A program made the position numbers and the translations under genes. Below, piece after piece: positions 62,868-64,000 of a stretch of DNA of 64,000 nucleotides. The DNA lies in the NCBI GenBank assembly GCA_016794035.1, contig JAEUHS010000013.1:1-64000 (forward strand), given 5' to 3'. Positions within the stretch are counted from its first letter, which is position 1. The number at the start of each line of letters is the position of its first letter. Source of the DNA: Planctomycetota bacterium (GTDB lineage: Bacteria > Planctomycetota > UBA1135 > UBA2386). The notes beneath the pieces are model-generated. The model worked only from the letters and a program-made list of their open reading frames with translations, was not told where the DNA came from and searched no databases.

Positions 62868-64000
62868 GTGAACGTCAAGTGGCTGCGTCGATCGCTGTGG
62901 CTGGCCGGATTCGCCTGCCTGTGGCTGAACATCCTCGACGACCCGCCGCTGCAGACCGGCGCCTACCTGCAGGACGTGACGGCCGACAGCGCGGTCGTCG
63001 CGATGATCACCGCCGAACCGACGCAGTTGACCTGCATCGTGCGTGATCCTGCCGGGCAGGTCGTCGGCACCGTACCGGATCCACTGCATCGCCGTCGCCA
63101 TGCAATGCGGATCGCCGGCCTGCGCCCGGGGCTGGAGTACAGCTATGCGCTGGTCCAGGCGTCCGGGGACGAGGTCGATCGCGGCAGTTTTCGGACGGCG
63201 CCGGTCGACGACCGGGCCGAGGTGCGATTCGCGTTCCTCGGTGACTCCGGCGGGCTGCCGTGGTGGGTCTGGCTGCAGCAGACGCCGATCCTGCACCTGC
63301 CAGCCAGATGGCACTGGTTGCCGGACAGCGGCACGGTCACCAGGATCGGCGCGGCCGTCGCCGAGTTCGATCCCGAGTTCGTGCTGCACCTGGGCGACGT
63401 CGTCTACCCGCGCGGCCTGAACGCGCACTACGCGAGCGCCTTCTTCCGGCCGTTCGCGGCGACGTTGAGGCACGCACCCATGTACGCGGTGCTCGGCAAC
63501 CACGACGCGATGGACAGCGACGGCCTGCAGTTGCTGGACAACTTCCGGATGCCTCGGTCGGAACTCACCGGCGACGGTCGCTGCTTCTCGTTCGCGTGGG
63601 GGCCGGTGCGCGTGATCGGGCTCGACTGCAACTCCGACCGGCTCGGCGGGGTCTACCCGAGCGACCACCCGGCGACCGAGTACCTGTCGCGGGAGCTGAA
63701 GGCCAGCACCGAGCCCTGGGTCGTCGTGGCGAGCCACTTCCCGCTGCGCAGCCAGTCGCGCTCGTTCAACCGTGGCGACTTGCTGCTGCGCCTGCTGCCG
63801 GTCCTGCGCGAGAGCCAGGTCAGTCTCTACCTGAGCGGGCACGACCACTGCTACCAGCGGTTCGGTGGCAGCGACGATCCGACCGGCGACGGCGTGCCGT
63901 TGGTCGTCAGCGGCGGTGGGGGCAAGAGTCTCTACGAGATCCGGCCGGATTCTCGCTACGTGCTGGAGTCGAGCTACCACTGGTGCAGCGCCGAGGTGGG
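62868..64000 (+). CDS. purple-acid-phosphatase-like metallophosphoesterase (partial)
   Basis: The frame is open to the window edge, so the C-terminus is missing. An N-terminal signal anchor (LWLAGFACLWLNIL) is followed by a fibronectin-like domain (VTADSAVVAMITAEP, LRPGLEYSYALVQA). The calcineurin-like metal motifs are FLGDSG, HLGDVVYP, GNHD, SHFPL and SGHDHCYQRFGG. It is a secreted or membrane-anchored phosphatase. The start is a GTG at 62868. Confidence 0.88.
   Translation, partial: MNVKWLRRSLWLAGFACLWLNILDDPPLQTGAYLQDVTADSAVVAMITAEPTQLTCIVRDPAGQVVGTVPDPLHRRRHAMRIAGLRPGLEYSYALVQASGDEVDRGSFRTAPVDDRAEVRFAFLGDSGGLPWWVWLQQTPILHLPARWHWLPDSGTVTRIGAAVAEFDPEFVLHLGDVVYPRGLNAHYASAFFRPFAATLRHAPMYAVLGNHDAMDSDGLQLLDNFRMPRSELTGDGRCFSFAWGPVRVIGLDCNSDRLGGVYPSDHPATEYLSRELKASTEPWVVVASHFPLRSQSRSFNRGDLLLRLLPVLRESQVSLYLSGHDHCYQRFGGSDDPTGDGVPLVVSGGGGKSLYEIRPDSRYVLESSYHWCSAEV

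Overview
The window is a high-GC stretch from a Gram-negative, double-membrane bacterium (outer-membrane efflux proteins, lipid A/GT9-type envelope enzymes, many lipoprotein signals). Families common in Planctomycetota are scattered through it: DUF1080, DUF2911, a SOUL heme-binding protein, a deoxyhypusine-synthase-like enzyme, and an ECF sigma factor with a cysteine-rich tail. I infer a planctomycete, but no marker here settles it.

Bases 1-16.3 kb are one dense plus-strand metal-resistance block. It holds a methyltransferase, a tiny secreted peptide, a CusCBA-like tripartite efflux system, a P2-type cation ATPase, a beta-CASP nuclease, an AAA-type ATPase, a CopZ-like chaperone, a CopA copper ATPase and a CorE-like ECF sigma factor that ends in a cysteine-rich tail. 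Most neighbours overlap by about 4 bases or abut, so this looks like one long operon for copper or silver export. By eye it is less GC-rich at third codon positions than the rest. It ends at a 48-base fragment matching the 3' half of a tRNA-Pro gene through CCA (16272-16319), next to a truncated Rpn/YhgA-like gene. I read this as the distal attachment site of an integrated resistance island.

16.7-25.2 kb looks like ordinary chromosome: a hydrolase, a MYG1-like protein, a PerR-like regulator beside an exported catalase-peroxidase (KatG), a mechanosensitive channel, an SDR and a methyltransferase. 25.3-33.4 kb (minus strand) is a second, unrelated heavy-metal RND operon with cysteine-rich secreted proteins upstream. 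Its pump carries a Cys/His-rich insertion and its adaptor a DUF3347 domain. 33.5-36.3 kb holds gene ruins (an esterase fragment joined to an acetyltransferase fragment), an AMP-dependent ligase with a stand-alone acyl carrier protein, and an unidentified remnant.

36.3-42.4 kb contains a DUF4332 protein, a homospermidine/deoxyhypusine-synthase-like enzyme, SOUL and CBS proteins, a PIMT-archease fusion, PdxH and a DUF1080 lipoprotein. 42.4-47.3 kb (minus) is a five-gene sulfane-sulfur operon: persulfide-dioxygenase-like MBL plus rhodanese domains, two YeeE/YedE membrane proteins, a triple rhodanese and an ArsR repressor. A perfect 10+10 inverted repeat overlaps its predicted, apparently leaderless promoter. 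47.3-54.2 kb has small helical proteins, a TolB-like lipoprotein, an XRE regulator, DUF2911, asparagine synthase and myo-inositol-phosphate synthase. 54.3-62.4 kb is an envelope-glycan region (GT87-like, UbiA-type phosphoribosyltransferase, ADP-forming acyl-CoA synthetase, GT2, LABN, ArnT-like GT-C, GT9). It is followed by QueF and by a metallophosphoesterase that runs off the right edge.
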